Assembly (NCBI GenBank): GCA_003427395.1
Contig: BFEA01000458.1
Coordinates: forward strand, 1,149,965 to 1,190,911
Direction: 5' to 3'
Source: Chara braunii
Lineage: Eukaryota; Streptophyta; Charophyceae; Charales; Characeae
Length of the DNA: 40,947 bases
How positions within the stretch are numbered: position 1 is the stretch's first letter; every line of letters begins with the position of its first letter. The notes beneath the pieces are model-generated. The model searched no databases, had not been told where the DNA came from, and was given only the letters and a program-made list of their open reading frames with translations. Position numbers and translations under genes: made by a program. Of this stretch, positions 10,058 through 19,960 are shown in pieces.

Positions 10058-10752
10058 GTTGGAATACCTGCTTATATGAAGTGTATATTTTGTCGTTCCT
10101 GGGTGGTAAAAGTGATATTTGACTAATATCTGAGTTATGACTCGAGAATTTTATTGATGGGTATTTGGTGTTTTATTTCAGACGGATATTTGTGTAAAAG
10201 GCTCTCTTCGGTATAATCGTTTGGTTGCGAATAGACTCCTCTACGCGTGTACGTGATGAGTATCAGGATAATCTTAGCAAGGTATTATTGAAATCCATTA
10301 CTGGAGTAATATGCCTCTCCGTATGAGTAACCCCTATTAGGAAATAGGTAGCTGTGAAAGTGTCATTACCATGGTATGTTACCAGTAAAAGTTCTCATAA
10401 GCTGGGTGGTCGCGAACGCTGGGAACGAATGATTTCAGGAAAAGCTGATTTGTGGATAAGGTTTTAGAGATAAGACGGTAGAGTATGATTGTCGGTATGA
10501 TAACGGAAGGCGCATGCTGGACGTTTTTTCTGTGATGGGTAGAACTCAGACCGGAGCAAAGGCAACTCGGGATGCCTTATGCGAAGAAAGACTCCAGTGT
10601 GACCTTGCCTGTCAAAAGGGGAAGATGGGCTTGAGATTTCTCTGCCAAGGCGAGTCAAGGAGGGAGAGTACATCTCTTCCTGGTAGGGCGCATCGATAGG
10701 CAAGGGTAGTTTTGCCTAGATTGAGTCCAACTTTGATGATGGGCAGGGTTGT
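10058..10752. other. Unassigned leader-like stretch
   Basis: No recognised gene. It lies between repeat copy B and the gag-like relic and could be the untranslated leader of the same element. The short open frames (for example 10514-10699) carry no motif I recognise. Confidence 0.3.
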
Positions 10753-11247
10753 GTGATCGTAAGGGTGACTTTGTATGCGTCCTATTCGTTTTGGGCCCTA
10801 CATGGAATTGAGTTGGTGCTTGGGCATGGGAGCTTGTTGGTGAGACCTTTGAGGGTAGCTGAGGAAGCTGCAGCAAAATGGACGAATGACAAGGTCCAGG
10901 AAGGAGTGGAGCAGGTGGAGACCCGTGTAGAGGTCAACCACGCTGAGGAGTTTGTACTTCCTTCAGCCCCATTGCGAGTTGTCCTGCCAGAGTTCTTGGT
11001 AGAGGCATGTTTTGGAGGACAGGCGAGGGTGGAAGTCGCTGCGGAGGCTGCCGAAAGGGTGCGAGAATGAGGATGTGCAAGGTACACGTGCGAGTTGATA
11101 AACGAGTTGTACCTGGACCGAAGGTTCTTGCCCCATGGTCAGGAGCTTAGGAACCTGACCAATGTAGTGAATGCTTATGCAAGTTCGCACGATCCGAATG
11201 AGGAAAACGTAGACTGGGAGGAGATTCGGGCAGCAGTGGGCCGATAG
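10753..11247 (+). pseudogene. Gag-like retroelement relic, N-terminal part
   Basis: One reading frame stays protein-like from 10753 to the TAG at 11245-11247 and is broken once, by TGA at 11068-11070. The sequence is rich in charged, helix-forming residues (for example EEAAAKWTNDKVQEGVEQVE, then YLDRRFLPHGQELRN). This resembles the structural domain of plant LTR-retrotransposon Gag proteins in composition only; I see no diagnostic motif. A following relic in another frame (11465-12349) and a basic RGG tail support a gag order. The TGA could derive from a Trp codon TGG. Alternatively it is an unrelated transposon protein. Confidence 0.4.
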
Positions 11248-11464
11248 GGAATGCCTCTTTCTCCATTAGATGCGCTTCTTTTGATCTGGCTGGGGTCGTC
11301 TCTCCGCCCATTGTCGTAGTTATGAAGGTAGGCGTCAGGGTAACTAAGGGTTGAGGCCTGATTGTATAAGTAAAAGGGTAGATAGCATGACTTGAGTGTT
11401 GGCAGTTTGCCTTTGTCCGCCTGAGCTTACTTGAATCATTTTCCGGTGATCCATTGCGCGTTAC

Positions 11465-12349
11465 GTGTATCAGGCTGTTGCCAGCGTCATGGCGGAAGAA
11501 AGCGGTTTCGCCAAAATCCTACATTGGAGGAACTTGTGCCTCATGAAGGTGCTGCTGCACGAAGTGTTGCAGGAGTCAATGCCCCTAGATCTGCGCGCCT
11601 TGTTGTTCCAAGGAAGGAACCTGTCTAACTTTTTGCGCGACTTTCAGGATTTCTGCCTTATGAAGAAGTGAGACAAGAAGGTGATGCGGTACATGCTCCC
11701 CTTGTTCGTTTGCGAAGGGTTAAGTGAGGAAGTATATGCCCTCAAGCAGGAGGCGAAAACGTGGGATGAGTTGGAGAGTTCCTTAAGGCTAAGATTCCCA
11801 GAAAGTGGAATAGAAGGCCAACGTGGAGAATGTTCTATGCAACCAGATGTGGGTACACCGCCGCAGGAAAAATTAAGCAGGTTGCAGGGACAAGTAGGAG
11901 TATTGGAGGAAAGGCTAGCACGACTGGAAGAGGCAAGGAAGGGAAAACAAAAGGTTTCAGAAGACTCCTCAAGTAAGCTGACTGGCCAGGATGAAGGAGG
12001 AGTAGAAAAGGATGATCAAGAGTCACCCCTCTCGATAGGGACCCCAAAGAGGCGAACCGGTGCCCAGGTGAGCGACAAAGGTGAAGGAATTGTTGAAATA
12101 AAGGGGGGGCAGGACACTAATATGACCCTGCCTGTTGTGGCGCCGGGTCCGAAGAGGGAGCTCGTTAGCGGGGGAGTATCCTCAGCTGCAGGTCAGGAGA
12201 GACAAAGGAATGGGTGGTGGCCAGAGCACTGGGTGAGGGTGCTATGTGATCATTGGGAAAAGACAGGCCGTGCCTCTCAAGGAAGTAACGAAAAGGGTAT
12301 GCCGGGAGAAAAAGGGAGGCTTGAGCCTCCGAAGTTGACAAAGGCGTAG
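11465..12349 (+). pseudogene. Gag-like retroelement relic, capsid-like and coiled-coil part
   Basis: A single frame runs from 11465 to the TAG at 12347-12349, broken only by TGA at 11669-11671. Around the break it reads NFLRDFQDFCLMKK, stop, DKKVMRYMLPLFV, then EEVYALKQEAKTWDELES and LRLRF. This order (a short FLRDF-type start, a PLFV turn, then a W-x-E-L/LRLRF helix) is what I expect of a retrotransposon capsid domain. About residues 60-90 of the second part (EKLSRLQGQVGVLEERLARL) have a leucine heptad pattern suggesting a coiled coil. The tail is Gly/Glu/Lys-rich and low in complexity. There is no protease, reverse transcriptase or integrase downstream, so the element is either non-autonomous or deleted. 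Confidence 0.5.
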
Positions 12350-12433
12350 CGAAAGGCTAGGAACCTCCTTCAAGGCGGTCAAGGTACCGAAAAATGACAA
12401 AGTTCGCGGCAGGTAGCAATTACCCCGCGAGGA

Positions 12434-12878
12434 TTGGAGGGCGAGGCAAGGCCAAGGGGACCTCCTCGGATTGAGCAGGCGTTGCATGGACGGTGGGCGC
12501 CATATAACCAAATGAGCTTATGCCCGGTATATAATCCTTACGTGCCTTGGGCGCAAAGTAATTATATGGGCCCTTTGACGAATATGATGCCCCGTGGACC
12601 CCCGCCAGTCCAAATCCAACATGTCGGACCGTTGTGGCCTACAACAAGTTTTGCAAGACAGTATGGCAGGTGGAAGGGGCCAAAGGCAGGCAGTTGGAAG
12701 GGGCCGTGTGGATGGTGGCCGTGGCAATACGGGCCGTGGAGATGGCGGGCGTGGCGATTCGGGTCGTGGAGGTGGTAGACGCGACAATAGAGGCCGCGGG
12801 AATGACATGGGAGGCGCCGAGGGTCGCGAGGGGAGCCAGCGAAACCATAAGAGGGGCTCAAAGAGGAAAGGGGCATGA
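12434..12878 (+). pseudogene. RGG-rich C-terminal tail of the gag-like relic
   Basis: The gag frame reopens at 12434 (Pro/Tyr/Trp-rich, MEGEARPRGPP to about 12650). A frameshift then moves the natural reading to the frame ending at 12878, which is a dense RGG/GRG tract (GRGRVDGGRGNTGRGDGGRG and more) closing with a basic KRGSKRKGA. RGG boxes bind RNA and could replace the usual CCHC zinc knuckle, none of which I can find. Low-complexity translation of a GC-rich repeat is the alternative; the opposite strand also reads as repetitive Arg/Pro/His. Confidence 0.4.
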
Positions 12879-13866
12879 TGGTGCTGAGTGAGATAATCAT
12901 TAAAGTGGGTCAGTTGATCAAAGGCGTGGAGAGGGTAGATGACACGACTAGGGCAGAGAGAATATAGTAGGATGTAATGAAAATTCTCCCTAACCCCTGG
13001 GTCGGAAAGTTCCTGCTAATCACCTGCCCTGGATTTCTGGAGTCGTGTTGGTAAGGGGTAGTTGTACACGTATTGATCTGGAAATTGGAGTAGTAGGCTA
13101 ATCGTGCGTGACCTTAACCCCGTACTAATTGGGAAAGGCTAGTTGCCTATTATGTGAGTCATGATAGACATATACTTGGATGTGTATATGTGCATAGGCT
13201 AGATCCGGGGAGGGGTCTCGCAATAATGGTCCGGTAAAGTGACGTAGGCTGTAAATAGCTCAGCCATATAGGTGGGGCCGCAAGGAGGTAATGAGGGAGT
13301 GGGGACTGGTTCGCCTATGCATCAGCAGGATCAAAGCTCTTTGTATATAGAGACTGAGTTAGATATGTGCGTACCTAAGCGAAGTCATGACTAACTGTCC
13401 ATCTGTAGGTACGCACAGTGTGGTACTGGACGAATTGTTTGTTTCCTCCCTTGAGGTGATTTAGACGGTTATGTCCAAGGGGACGTGAAGGCTGGGTACC
13501 TGTGTTGTTTTTGAGAGAGACCTTTTATCCTAGTGTACATATTGAGTTGAGACTCTATGAGACTTGGTTTTTGTGACGATCACTATCACTCTCACACGTG
13601 AGGCTTTATCCTGATGAATGATGGCTTTGTGTGAAGGATGTGTGAATATATGACATGTAAAGTTGTATATTCCTTGGTATACTCATGCGACCTGCCCACA
13701 AGCAACTGACAGGGCAGAGTATAAGGGGAGGAAGCGCAACCCGTTGGTGAAAAGTTGTGAGGATTCTTTGAAGATTTATGAGTCATCGAGACTCGAATGT
13801 TTCACCATGCCGATTGTTGATTGCTTAAGTGTGACAAGGATCCATAAGATGGTCTCTCAGTGAGGT
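12879..13866. other. Unassigned, no pol genes seen
   Basis: This is where protease and reverse transcriptase would be expected after gag, yet no such motif appears in any frame. An inverted repeat is listed separately. Confidence 0.4.
13367..13416. repeat. 10-bp perfect inverted repeat
   Basis: GTGCGTACCT (13367-13376) and AGGTACGCAC (13407-13416) are separated by 30 bases that contain the palindrome AGTCATGACT (13383-13392). Confidence 0.6.
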
Positions 13867-13867
13867 T

Positions 13868-14015
13868 TTGTTTTATGATGAGACCCCCTCGAATTTTGGG
13901 GAAGGGGGATGTATTGTGATGTTCTGTTCTGTGACGAGACCCCTCGTGATTTTGAGAGAAAGGATGTTTTGTCCTATGATGAGAGCCCATGGATTTTGGA
14001 AAGGGGGGGTAGTTT
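13868..14015 (+). repeat. Degenerate tandem repeat, about 50 bp, three units
   Basis: Each unit starts TRTGAYGAGA (13875, about 13929, about 13976), passes through CCC-TCG-ATTTTGG and ends in a GGGGG or AAAGG run. Spacing is about 54 and 47 bases. Confidence 0.55.
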
Positions 14016-14679
14016 TATTGTTGGAAGACTCACCCTCGAAGGAGAGTAAACTGATTTATGACATGGTGAGCTGTTTGATAAGTGATAAAGTCTGACGAGA
14101 AGGACCACTTTTGCTTGGAATGTTTGAGAAAGTCGCAATGAGTGCAGGGCGAGAGATGTCTCAGGACGAGTGACTGCTGACTCCGATCAAGTCAGGGGTC
14201 ACGGCCTTGTGGACCTGGCGGTGATTTTGTTTGTGAGCGTGCGAAGGATGCCATGCCTATTGTGGAAGGGCTGGTAAATGCCTTCAGACCCCTACGTACT
14301 TGCGCAGTGGGTCTGTGATTTTGTTTTGCGACGCCCCCGTCTAACCACTTGTGCTATATCTGGGACATATTGAGGAATACCAAGCTAAACGGTAAAGGTT
14401 AGTACCTCTAGGGCGTAACCCCATTGGATGGCTGCTAGCCGGCGCAACCTGGCTGCGGGACCGTGTGGGTAAGAGTTTAAGGGAAGTTGCCCGCCCCAGT
14501 GAAATTACTCCGCGGGATAGTAATGATTGATAATTTCTGGGAAATCCTAATTGAGTGCTCATCAGGAGAAAAATCTATCGTTGCGTAGCCAACGAGGGTA
14601 CTTCTGTTAAATAACAATGCGGTGGGCCGTAGTCCTGGTCCGATCAGCCAGGCTATGGTGGACCAAGATGGAGACTTTG
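14016..14679. other. Unassigned stretch
   Basis: No recognised feature. The short minus-strand frame 14341-14562 has no motif I can name. Confidence 0.3.
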
Positions 14680-15150
14680 CCTTTCTGCACTAGACTGCAG
14701 AAAGGGCTGAGTGGATATTAAGCATACATATATACGTATGTGTATTTGATTGTGAGAGACTTGTTGAGAAGGAAGGCAAGAGTGCCTTCAAAGGTCTCGA
14801 TTAAGGCCCGCGTCCCTAGTTTTTGCCAGGACTAGGGACGCCCAACGAGAAGTCGAAGGTTGTCTAGGACCGGGGAGAGGATGATTGGGAAGGTCTCTGA
14901 ACCTTATGTCGTCAGCGTCCTAATTTCTGGGCGGTGAGGGGCCCGGGTTAGAAACCTGGCAGCATATAGTTGTGAAGGCATGACTTGATAGAGGCCTCTA
15001 CCCTGTGTTTGTCGGCTAATCGGATTGGTTCCTTTCTCGTCAGCGTTTGGAGTGTGGATGAAATTGTAGCTTTCTAATTTGGCGAAGCGACGGAGACGTC
15101 GCTTAATATGGTCCGGTAAGCTGTCGGCGCGAATACCCTTACAAGGGTAT
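14680..15150. repeat. Cluster of five short perfect stem-loops
   Basis: CCTTTCTGCA/TGCAGAAAGG at 14680-14689/14696-14705. GAAGGCA/TGCCTTC with loop AGAG at 14772-14778/14783-14789. GCGTCCCTAGT/ACTAGGGACGC at 14810-14820/14831-14841. AAGCGAC/GTCGCTT with loop GGAGAC at 15085-15091/15098-15104. ATACCCT/AGGGTAT with loop TACA at 15133-15139/15144-15150, extended by GGCG/CGCC. The arms are unrelated apart from the fourth, which belongs to the family at 2611-2757. Confidence 0.6.
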
Positions 15151-16011
15151 CCGCCCTGGTTTTTGCAAATGGCAGAAAGATGAGTCTGGTCTAAAGTTAA
15201 GTATACCGCGCAAGGCGCGACTGCGTCTGCATGGTCACGATGGCCGGATGGTTGATTAAAACAAGGAGTGTGTGGGCGCGCAGGTTTAAGGAGCGCGTGA
15301 TTCCGTTTCTATCGTTGATTATAAAGTCGGCGCAGACGCTAATCGGTTCGTTTCCATCTTTATCTTTATCTTTATTTTTGTTTATTCTTGAGTAGACTAG
15401 GATTTAAGGATATTATTCTTTTGTAGGTATGTGTGATTGAGTTACGCGTGTGTGCGGAGGACGACCTCGACGGCGACGACGAAGGCGACAGAGTGACTGC
15501 GGTAGGTCCTGGCACGCGGAGTGGCGCGAGTGCCGGCCGTGGTACAACTTTGGTAAGTCGGCGCAGACGCGGGGCGGCCGCGCGTACAGTTGTAGGCGGA
15601 GATGAGGCTCAGGCCAATTTCCCTGGCCCTGAGCGTAGCGCAACACCTCTTATATGGCACTCCGCGGATATTGATCCCAGGCTTGGGCTTAGCCTTGTAG
15701 GTTACGGTACTGGACTACCATGGCGGAGGTACGAGGTTCGAGGCCGATGGACGACAACGTGGGAGCAACAGAGCAGTGAAGAGCTGAGGGGTTGAGGGTC
15801 CCACGGGACTATCGCCCTTAGTTTTGTTGGGGGAGTCCGGTCGCGGGGCCGCCCCGCAGGACAGGGGGAGCTTTGGCAAAGCGGTGGCCTGGGTCTCTCC
15901 GGCGGTGTCTCTTTCACCCGCGTAAGGTTAGCTTTAATTTTATTATTGTTTTGTTGTTTCCGCCTTTTTATTTTATTTATTCGGAGTAATCGGGGGCAGG
16001 TGCTGCGTTAT
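15151..16011. other. GC-rich stretch without a recognised gene
   Basis: An open frame at 15433-15795 has Gly/Arg/Asp-rich composition and no motif. A tRNA-like head lies within it at 15690-15745. A TTTATC run sits near 15357-15378. Confidence 0.3.
15690..15745 (+). repeat. tRNA-like polymerase III box pair (SINE head)
   Basis: TAGCCTTGTAGG (15690-15701) matches the A-box pattern and GGTTCGAGGCC (15735-15745) the B box. The 33-base spacing is normal for a tRNA. No acceptor stem closes it and there is no A-tail nearby, so a decayed SINE or tRNA pseudogene is likely. Confidence 0.4.
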
Positions 16012-16090
16012 GGGGCCGATCGTTGGGCCACTGGCCTGTTAGAACAGGCACGCCATGGACTGTTGGAATACCGGCCCACGATCAGGCCCC
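16012..16090. repeat. Imperfect 18-bp inverted repeat
   Basis: The left arm 16012-16029 (GGGGCCGATCGTTGGGCC) pairs with 16073-16090 with one single-base bulge on each side. The 43-base interior contains GCCTGTTAGAACAGGC, a smaller hairpin. Confidence 0.6.
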
Positions 16091-16159
16091 GATTGTAGGA
16101 CCTGGTGGGTAGGCCTGAATATCCAGGATTGCCTAGGGCCAGGCAGACCCCGGGAACGA

Positions 16160-16850
16160 CCGTGTGGCTTTTGGTAGGGCCGTGGGGCGCTGCCACGGGT
16201 GAGTCCTTCGGGACATCCGTTAAAATTGGGACGGTATGGAGGGGATTGGGGAGTAGTGGGTTGTGGCTGTTTGCACCCAGCCATAATAAGGGTCAGGACC
16301 ACACGCGGCGGGTTAAGGAAGGAGGCAAGAGAGTTTGGTGCCGACGCCACTGTCGGGATGGGCATTTCGGCTGAGGCCGCTAGGGACCGGGCATACGAAC
16401 CACAGGGGGGGAACTATCGGGCCTTGAGGCCTCGAATGATGCCGAGCTTCGGTCCACTAGGCGCGGGCGCAAAGGCAAAGAGGGGGTTGTTAAGGCTTTG
16501 TATGAATCTAGCTGGAAATCGCGCCAGGAGAGGGCGCGTGAGGACCAAGCGGAGATTAGTAAGACCCGTACGTAATGATGACGTACAAGCGGGGAGGACC
16601 GTGGGGGCGCTGCCCCGAAATGACGACATCCGAGGTGTTCGTTAGATCGGAAATGATACAGAGGAGATCAGTGTGAGTATTGCGCAGAGTAGGTGTGTGT
16701 GGATCCGGGAATGAACCCGGACGAGAAAAGGGACAGGCGCATGCGACAGGGGAAGAAAGGGTCGAGCGGCTTTTGGGGGTGCCGTGGGGCAATGCCACGG
16801 TCGAGTGCTTCGGGACATCTGTTAAAAATGGAACGATACAGAGAAGGTTG
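16160..16850 (+). repeat. Three copies of an about 75-bp repeat
   Basis: The phrase CCGTGGGGC-(GCTG or AATG)-CCACGG, then GGGACATC-GTTAAAA and GGAACGATAC-style text, recurs at about 16178-16245 and 16780-16845. A more diverged copy lies at about 16598-16665. In the first two, CCGTGG/CCACGG forms a stem around GGCGCTG or GGCAATG. Frames across this block are open but have no motif. Confidence 0.55.
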
Positions 16851-17101
16851 GTTTGGCCCGGCACAAGGAGAGGGTGGCGCACGTAAATAGTGGCCGGTGG
16901 TTTCTATCCGGCCGTTTTGCTTTTGCTATTGTTCGGACCGATCGGGGTCACAGTGCGACCGTCGTGTTGACGTCAACAACGGCGATAGCGGAGGGTGAAT
17001 GGGGACGGAGATGGCGGACAGGTAGGCAAGGAGGAGCGGAGGGCACAGACGACGAGTGGAGAGCGATGAGCTGCTGGGAGGGGCTGAACGCAGTCGGTGG
17101 G

Positions 17102-18016
17102 NNNNNNNNNNNNNNNNNNNNNNNNNNNNNNNNNNNNNNNNNNNNNNNNNNNNNNNNNNNNNNNNNNNNNNNNNNNNNNNNNNNNNNNNNNNNNNNNNNN
17201 NNNNNNNNNNNNNNNNNNNNNNNNNNNNNNNNNNNNNNNNNNNNNNNNNNNNNNNNNNNNNNNNNNNNNNNNNNNNNNNNNNNNNNNNNNNNNNNNNNNN
17301 NNNNNNNNNNNNNNNNNNNNNNNNNNNNNNNNNNNNNNNNNNNNNNNNNNNNNNNNNNNNNNNNNNNNNNNNNNNNNNNNNNNNNNNNNNNNNNNNNNNN
17401 NNNNNNNNNNNNNNNNNNNNNNNNNNNNNNNNNNNNNNNNNNNNNNNNNNNNNNNNNNNNNNNNNNNNNNNNNNNNNNNNNNNNNNNNNNNNNNNNNNNN
17501 NNNNNNNNNNNNNNNNNNNNNNNNNNNNNNNNNNNNNNNNNNNNNNNNNNNNNNNNNNNNNNNNNNNNNNNNNNNNNNNNNNNNNNNNNNNNNNNNNNNN
17601 NNNNNNNNNNNNNNNNNNNNNNNNNNNNNNNNNNNNNNNNNNNNNNNNNNNNNNNNNNNNNNNNNNNNNNNNNNNNNNNNNNNNNNNNNNNNNNNNNNNN
17701 NNNNNNNNNNNNNNNNNNNNNNNNNNNNNNNNNNNNNNNNNNNNNNNNNNNNNNNNNNNNNNNNNNNNNNNNNNNNNNNNNNNNNNNNNNNNNNNNNNNN
17801 NNNNNNNNNNNNNNNNNNNNNNNNNNNNNNNNNNNNNNNNNNNNNNNNNNNNNNNNNNNNNNNNNNNNNNNNNNNNNNNNNNNNNNNNNNNNNNNNNNNN
17901 NNNNNNNNNNNNNNNNNNNNNNNNNNNNNNNNNNNNNNNNNNNNNNNNNNNNNNNNNNNNNNNNNNNNNNNNNNNNNNNNNNNNNNNNNNNNNNNNNNNN
18001 NNNNNNNNNNNNNNNN
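17102..18016. other. Assembly gap (915 N)
   Basis: Undetermined bases. Long open frames on both strands across it are artefacts of translating N. Confidence 1.
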
Positions 18017-18272
18017 CTAGAATAGAAGTTAGTCGAGAAATGAGATGCACGGAGTTGCGTGGAAGTAACGGGGCGGCGAAGATAGTAAACGGAAAAGGGG
18101 TTGACTCGCCTAAGCCTGGGCGAAAACAAGCGGGCTGAGGTGTGGGTTTCAGGCTGTGGGATATCGCGATTCTGATTCTATAGTTAGTTTGGGTAGAGTG
18201 TTAGTAGGATTTGAGCGGGAGAAGAAACGGGGTGCGCTGTGGTGCCAGGAGGAGGAAGACATGAATATGACG

Positions 18273-18305
18273 ATGAACCTTTCCGCTGTTTAGTGGAAGG
18301 TTCAT
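18273..18305. repeat. 14-bp near-perfect hairpin
   Basis: ATGAACCTTTCCGCT pairs with AGTGGAAGGTTCAT around a short GTTT loop, with one bulged T and one G-T pair. Confidence 0.6.
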
Positions 18306-18542
18306 TCCGATTGTTGTTTAGCCTATGGATGGAAGCAGCACGAGGCCAACGCGCGATTGTAAGCTTACCTGTCGGCCGACGGATTGCTGTGGAAATAACC
18401 GCGCCTCATGCCGCGGTGCGCCTAGTTGGGTAGCATCGAATAGTTCCGTATTTCAGCAGAAGGTTCATACTCATTTTGCACACTGGCCGGCTGCGGGATC
18501 GACGTGTGAAACCGTCAAGTTGCGGGCGCGGGTTCGGATCTA

Positions 18543-18611
18543 GCGGGCCCGGGTGGTAGGGCACATAAGTGGCAGTGAGGAGGCCTTAAGCTCGATCCTC
18601 GTTGGCCCCGC
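18543..18611 (+). repeat. tRNA-derived pseudogene or SINE head
   Basis: GCGGGCC at 18543 and GGCCCCGC at 18604-18611 could form an acceptor stem. GGGTGGTAGGGCAC resembles a D arm with its A box, and CTCGATCCTCG a T arm with its B box. The total of 69 bases is slightly short for a tRNA, and no proper anticodon stem forms, so it is not called a functional gene. Confidence 0.4.
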
Positions 18612-19960
18612 ACAGGTGGGGGAGCTTGACGCCTGCTGCATAGAGGCATACCATCAGCTGATTGATGTAGGGGCACATAGAGGAAGGGGGCCGATCTCGA
18701 ATGCCAGCTTGACTGGACACAATCGTCGAGACGAGCCAGGTACATGCGCAGTAGGAAGGAGTGAGGCAGGCAGCAGCGGAGGGAGAGCTAGCGCAGAAGG
18801 GGACTGCAGAGCCAGGGAGAAAATGGCAACAGGAGTGGGTGAACTTTGCGTGCAGCCAGCGAGGAGCAGGTGAGGCTGCTCGCAGCAGAGTCGAGCGAGC
18901 AGGTGCGGCAGAAGGGGGAACACGTACCTAGTTTAGCGGCGGTCTATAAAGTCGGTCTTTTCATGTGCTTCGGCTGTTGCTACTGACAGTTGTGCAGTAG
19001 CAGCCTGGGCACTAAGCAGCAAGTAAGGGAAGGACCCTGCCCCTGTTTTACGACTATTGGCAGACCGAACTATCAAGACGTATTTTGCGCCTTGTCGTGC
19101 CTGGACGGTGCGCTTGTTGTGCACTTTGCTAAACTGATGAGTGCGCTATTGATCGTTGTGGGCTGCGCCACGTGCTACTGCATGCTGCACATGCGGGGCT
19201 GCTGTAAGGAGTTAGGAGCCTACTGCAAGATTGACTTCAACTGTCTGGCTACAGGCAACGAAAGTGTGGCGTAAGGGGTGAAGGCAAGGCTGGCGAAGTT
19301 GGCTATTGCTGCGAAATAGGGGTTCGTCAAGAGAGTGAGGTCGGCGGGTTGACTCCAGGTTGACCAAGCGGTTGCTGTTTGGCTGCCATTGCGGGGCCCT
19401 CAGGCGCTCGAAGATAACAAGACCCTCTCCTGAGAGCTGAGTTGTCCCTCCCCTGTACCTCGAGAGTCTGAAACTCCTACTCCTGCCCTTCCTAATCTAA
19501 GTCTAGTATATTTGGTTCTGAGAGGAAGGCGGCAGGCAGGATTATAACCCGTAATCCGCGCCAGAGCCTCTTTGGGAGGTTCGCCCCACCGATTGCGGGA
19601 GCTCTGCCGGGACTCAGGAGGAGTCCTGGAGGCAGGGAATTGATTGGTGATTTCCTAACTCCCTCTATAAACCCAATTATAGCCCATATTTGTACGTCCT
19701 TCTATGGTTTGACTGAGTATATTGCGTGAATCTTGTACTCTGATCTTGGTTTGACTTTCAGGACTTGAACTCAGATTAAGTAAAGGAATGTGTGTGCAAT
19801 GCCAGTTTCAGAGTTGTTGGTCGCCTGAAAGCAGATTGTGAACAAAAAGGGGTTGCATCTGGGGGAAGGTTGGGAGGAAGGCAGTATTGCGTGCGGTTTG
19901 ACTGGGTCGCTGAGGCTGGGGAAACCCAGTGCTCTGTTAATTCTGTTTTTGCATGGAGCA

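Larger units (their letters stand above)
18017..19960. other. Unassigned stretch after the gap
   Basis: No convincing coding sequence; the open frames are short and without motifs. It contains a 14-bp hairpin and a tRNA-like segment, annotated separately, and GGACTC/GAGTCC around AGGAG near 19613-19629. Confidence 0.35.

Noticed and set aside
16853-18138. Open frames of 300-390 codons on both strands.
   Set aside because: They consist mostly of N from the gap; the readable ends have no protein character.
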